From positions 2,356,001 through 2,420,000 of the forward strand of contig NZ_CP049056.1 in NCBI RefSeq assembly GCF_011044155.1: a stretch of DNA of 64,000 bases, read 5' to 3'. The position numbers and the translations under genes were made by a program. A model generated the notes under the pieces. That model ran no database searches. It was not told where the DNA came from and saw only the letters and a list, made by a program, of their open reading frames with translations. Positions within the stretch are counted from its first letter, which is position 1. Each line of letters starts with the position of its first letter. This document shows positions 61,886-64,000 of this stretch, piece by piece. The DNA is from Pikeienuella piscinae. Its GTDB lineage: Bacteria; Pseudomonadota; Alphaproteobacteria; Rhodobacterales; Rhodobacteraceae.

Positions 61886-64000
61886 AGAGCGCGGCGGCGA
61901 TCCATGCGAAACCGGAATCCGGCCGCGCCTCCGGTCCGCCCCGGCCGTTTTTCGGCGCGCCGATGCAGGCGAAACTCAACGTCTCCACGCCCGGCGATCG
62001 GCATGAGCGCGAGGCCGACAGCGCCGCCGACGCGGTCGTTCATGGCCGGGGGGCGATGGCGCGCGACCGGCGGCCGGTTTCGGCGCAGCTGACGCCGCTC
62101 GAACAGCGGGCGCCGCGCGTCGACCGCATGGAGGAGGAAGAGGCGCAGACGGCGCCCGAGCGCGCCTCCGATCCGAACTATGACGAACACGAGCCGACGC
62201 TGCGTGCATGTCCGCCCGTGGTCGAGGATGAGCCCCTTCAGATGAAGGGGGAGGAGGAGGCGCAGGCGGCGCCCGAAGAAACTCAACTCGCGGAGGAGGA
62301 GGCGCAAAGCGCGCCTGAAGAGGCGCAAATGGCCGAGGAGGAGACCGAGACCGCGCCCGAGGAAGCGCAGATGGCCGAGGAGGAGGAAGCCCAGACTGCG
62401 CCCGAAGAGGCGCAAGAGGAGGCGCAGCGGCAGGAAGAAGAGGAGGAAGCGCTGCAGATGCGGTCCGAGCGCTCCGGCCGCTATTCCGCCCGCGCCGTCC
62501 GGATGCAGATCGTCGAACGCCAGCTTCGCGCCGCGCGGGGCCGCGGAAACCCGCTTCCCGAACCGGTCCGGAGCAAGATGGAGGCCGGCCTCGGCGCCGA
62601 TCTTTCGGGCGTGCGCATCCACACCGACGGCCCGGCGATGCTGATGACCCGGATGCTGAACGCGAAGGCCTTCGCCTCCGGCCGCGACGTCTTCTTCAGC
62701 CCGCACCGTTACGCCCCCGGCACCGAGCGCGGCGATCATCTGATCGCGCATGAACTGGCCCACACCCTCCAGCAGGGCGGGATCAAGACGCATGAAGAGA
62801 CCGCAGCGCAGCGCGTCGCCGAGGATGACAAGGTTCTCTCGCGCCCCGAAAGCCTGCGGGCGATCCGCATCGCGCGGGGCGAGATCGGCAAGATCAACTC
62901 CAAGCTCCACGGACCTGACGGCAATCGCGTCGGCTGGGAGCGGCTTCTCGCGATCTTTCGCGGTGCTTACGGCGGCGATGTCATCGCGCCCGCCGTCATC
63001 AAGCGGATCATCACCACACCCGACCAATTGCCGCACTGGTGCGGCGTCTCCGCCTGGCGCGCGCTCCGCGAGGGCGGCTTTCCGCTGCCGCCCTGGGTGT
63101 CCGGCAAGAACATGACGAAGGGGATGGAGACCCGCAAACCGGGCGAGTTGCCGCAAAAGGGTGATATCGCCTATCGTCAGTTCACCCCCGGACTCGAGAA
63201 ACCGACCAACCATCAGGCGCTGGTCTCGGGCGTCGAGAGCGCGGAGACCGCCGCCGGCAAGCCCTTCAAGTCCATCAAGGTCCGCACCATCGACGGCAAC
63301 ACCGCCGGAAAGGACAATCTCGGCGGTCAGGTCGAGGAGAAATGGCAGCCGATCGGCGCCTGGGACGCCTTCTTCATCCCGTCGAGCGTCGTCGACATGC
63401 CGCCGGCCGAACTGATCGAGACCGATCGGGCCTCCGAAGATCTCGGCCCCGATCCGGACGCCGAAGAGAAAGCGCCGGAGCCTGAAACCGCCGCCCCTGA
63501 ACCCGCCGCCGCGTCGGCCTCCGGCGCCGATGCCGATGGCCCGCCGGTCGTCGAGCCCGAAGCGCTGGCGGGGCCCGAGGCGGATGTCGCCGTGGAGATT
63601 CCGCCCGCGCCCGACGCCTCGGTCGAGGCGGCGGCGGAGGTCGAGAAGCTGTCGCTCGAAGGCTCATCAGACGAGGCGCTGGTCGGATTCATGGATGCGA
63701 GTCCGAGCCGGATGGCGGCCTCCGCCCCCGCTCTCGGGCCGGCGCTGGAGAAGAAGACCTCGACGGAGAAGAAGGAGGTCGCCGAGAAGGCGCCGACGCT
63801 GACGGCGAAGACCGGCGGCGAGGTCGACCCGGGCGTGACCGCGCCCGAAGATTTGCCGATTCCGGCCGACACGACGCTCACGGAGGGCGGAAAGGGGCCG
63901 GAAGTAGGCAAACTGACGCCCGACCCCTATGAAGAGAAAGGCAAGCCGCCCAGCAACGCCGCAAAGCGCGAAGAGATCAGGAAGCAACCCACGAGCGGCT
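61882..64000 (+). CDS. DUF4157 (eCIS core) protein with acidic repeats and papain-like hydrolase domain; runs off the window
   Basis: Open from GTG 61882 to the window end (at least 706 residues). Residues 1-80 have a QAKLNVSTPGDRHEREAD motif. Residues 83-195 are acidic, with about four imperfect 14-residue repeats of the EEEAQxAPEEAQMA type. DUF4157 follows (about 220-300: MEAGLGADLSGVRIHTD, then HELAH at 290-294, a zinc-protease-like motif). Next comes a CHAP/NlpC-P60-like domain with Cys387 (HWCGVSAW), His444 (NHQALV) and Asn473 (TIDGNTAG), then a Pro/Ala/Glu-rich tail. DUF4157 marks eCIS cargo and associated toxins, so this is the likely effector, with a possible peptidoglycan or peptide amidase activity. 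Confidence 0.8.
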   Translation, partial: MKSAAAIHAKPESGRASGPPRPFFGAPMQAKLNVSTPGDRHEREADSAADAVVHGRGAMARDRRPVSAQLTPLEQRAPRVDRMEEEEAQTAPERASDPNYDEHEPTLRACPPVVEDEPLQMKGEEEAQAAPEETQLAEEEAQSAPEEAQMAEEETETAPEEAQMAEEEEAQTAPEEAQEEAQRQEEEEEALQMRSERSGRYSARAVRMQIVERQLRAARGRGNPLPEPVRSKMEAGLGADLSGVRIHTDGPAMLMTRMLNAKAFASGRDVFFSPHRYAPGTERGDHLIAHELAHTLQQGGIKTHEETAAQRVAEDDKVLSRPESLRAIRIARGEIGKINSKLHGPDGNRVGWERLLAIFRGAYGGDVIAPAVIKRIITTPDQLPHWCGVSAWRALREGGFPLPPWVSGKNMTKGMETRKPGELPQKGDIAYRQFTPGLEKPTNHQALVSGVESAETAAGKPFKSIKVRTIDGNTAGKDNLGGQVEEKWQPIGAWDAFFIPSSVVDMPPAELIETDRASEDLGPDPDAEEKAPEPETAAPEPAAASASGADADGPPVVEPEALAGPEADVAVEIPPAPDASVEAAAEVEKLSLEGSSDEALVGFMDASPSRMAASAPALGPALEKKTSTEKKEVAEKAPTLTAKTGGEVDPGVTAPEDLPIPADTTLTEGGKGPEVGKLTPDPYEEKGKPPSNAAKREEIRKQPTSG
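62242..62450 (+). repeat. In-frame acidic tandem repeat in the DUF4157 gene
   Basis: Imperfect repeats of about 42-45 bases encoding variations of EEEAQ-xAPEEAQMA, about four units with a degenerate fifth. Codons vary (gag/gaa, gcg/gcc), so the repeat is at the protein level and not a recent DNA expansion. It may form a flexible or helical spacer between the N terminus and DUF4157. Confidence 0.75.

Noticed and set aside
62242-62450. CRISPR-like or minisatellite array
   Set aside because: The repeats are imperfect, in frame and codon-varied, with no spacers. They are a protein repeat.
43483-64000. Ordinary prophage tail region
   Set aside because: No capsid, portal, terminase or lysis genes. 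DUF4255, DUF5908, CIS-type tape measure and DUF4157 proteins are eCIS markers.

Overview
The window is GC-rich DNA from a proteobacterium. A cbb3 oxidase operon with its FixI/CcoS assembly genes, Liv-type and TRAP-type uptake systems, an RpiR regulator and a divergent glutamine-synthetase-like gene together suggest an alphaproteobacterium, possibly close to Rhodobacterales. That placement is inference; no rRNA or other taxonomic marker gene is present.

Region 1 (1-11.5 kb) starts with a lone calcineurin-like phosphoesterase. A long leftward operon follows, encoding a class III aminotransferase, two isochorismatase-type cysteine hydrolases, a complete Liv-type ABC importer (LivM, LivH, LivF, LivG and a binding protein) and an N-formylglutamate amidohydrolase-like enzyme. 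A divergent pair encodes an RpiR regulator and a glutamine-synthetase-like ligase. The set looks like uptake and hydrolysis of an amide or ureido compound, with the amine handled by transamination or glutamylation. The substrate is unknown.

Region 2 (11.5-35.4 kb) looks like an accessory catabolic island. A decayed IS3-family transposase lies on its left, and a truncated DUF6538-type integrase fragment beside tRNA-Phe lies on its right. Between them are an acyl-CoA carboxyltransferase, a split NDP-forming acyl-CoA ligase, a TrmB-type regulator, an agarase-like glycoside hydrolase, an aldehyde dehydrogenase, two ABM-domain proteins, a PRISE-like reductase, a zinc alcohol dehydrogenase, a fluoroacetate-dehalogenase-like hydrolase, a TRAP importer, a ThDP enzyme, an SDR, a TauE-type exporter, a TIM-barrel epimerase, an NAD-dependent epimerase, a GST and an FAD oxidoreductase. 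Every transcription unit here appears to start next to a copy of one operator-like motif (core ATWG-TAGTTG-CWAT, six sites). The cluster is therefore probably a single regulon, and the TrmB protein is the obvious candidate regulator.

Region 3 (36.2-43.2 kb) encodes FixI/CcoI, CcoS and cytochrome cbb3 oxidase CcoN-O-Q-P, followed by two small or integral membrane proteins. ccoN carries an apparent one-base frameshift near its 3' end. Two hairpins close the region.

Region 4 (43.5 kb to the window end) is an extracellular contractile injection system (eCIS, Afp/PVC type) in one tightly packed operon. The order is DUF4255 cap protein, an unknown protein, one sheath, two tubes, a DUF5908 protein, an Afp7-like adaptor, a VgrG-like spike, PAAR, gp25, two large baseplate proteins, an unusual 1092-residue protein, a tape-measure protein and a DUF4157 protein still open at the window edge. 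The DUF4157 protein also carries an acidic repeat and a papain-like C-H-N hydrolase domain, which makes it the best effector candidate. The AAA+ ATPase and tail fibre genes usual in such loci are not in the window.
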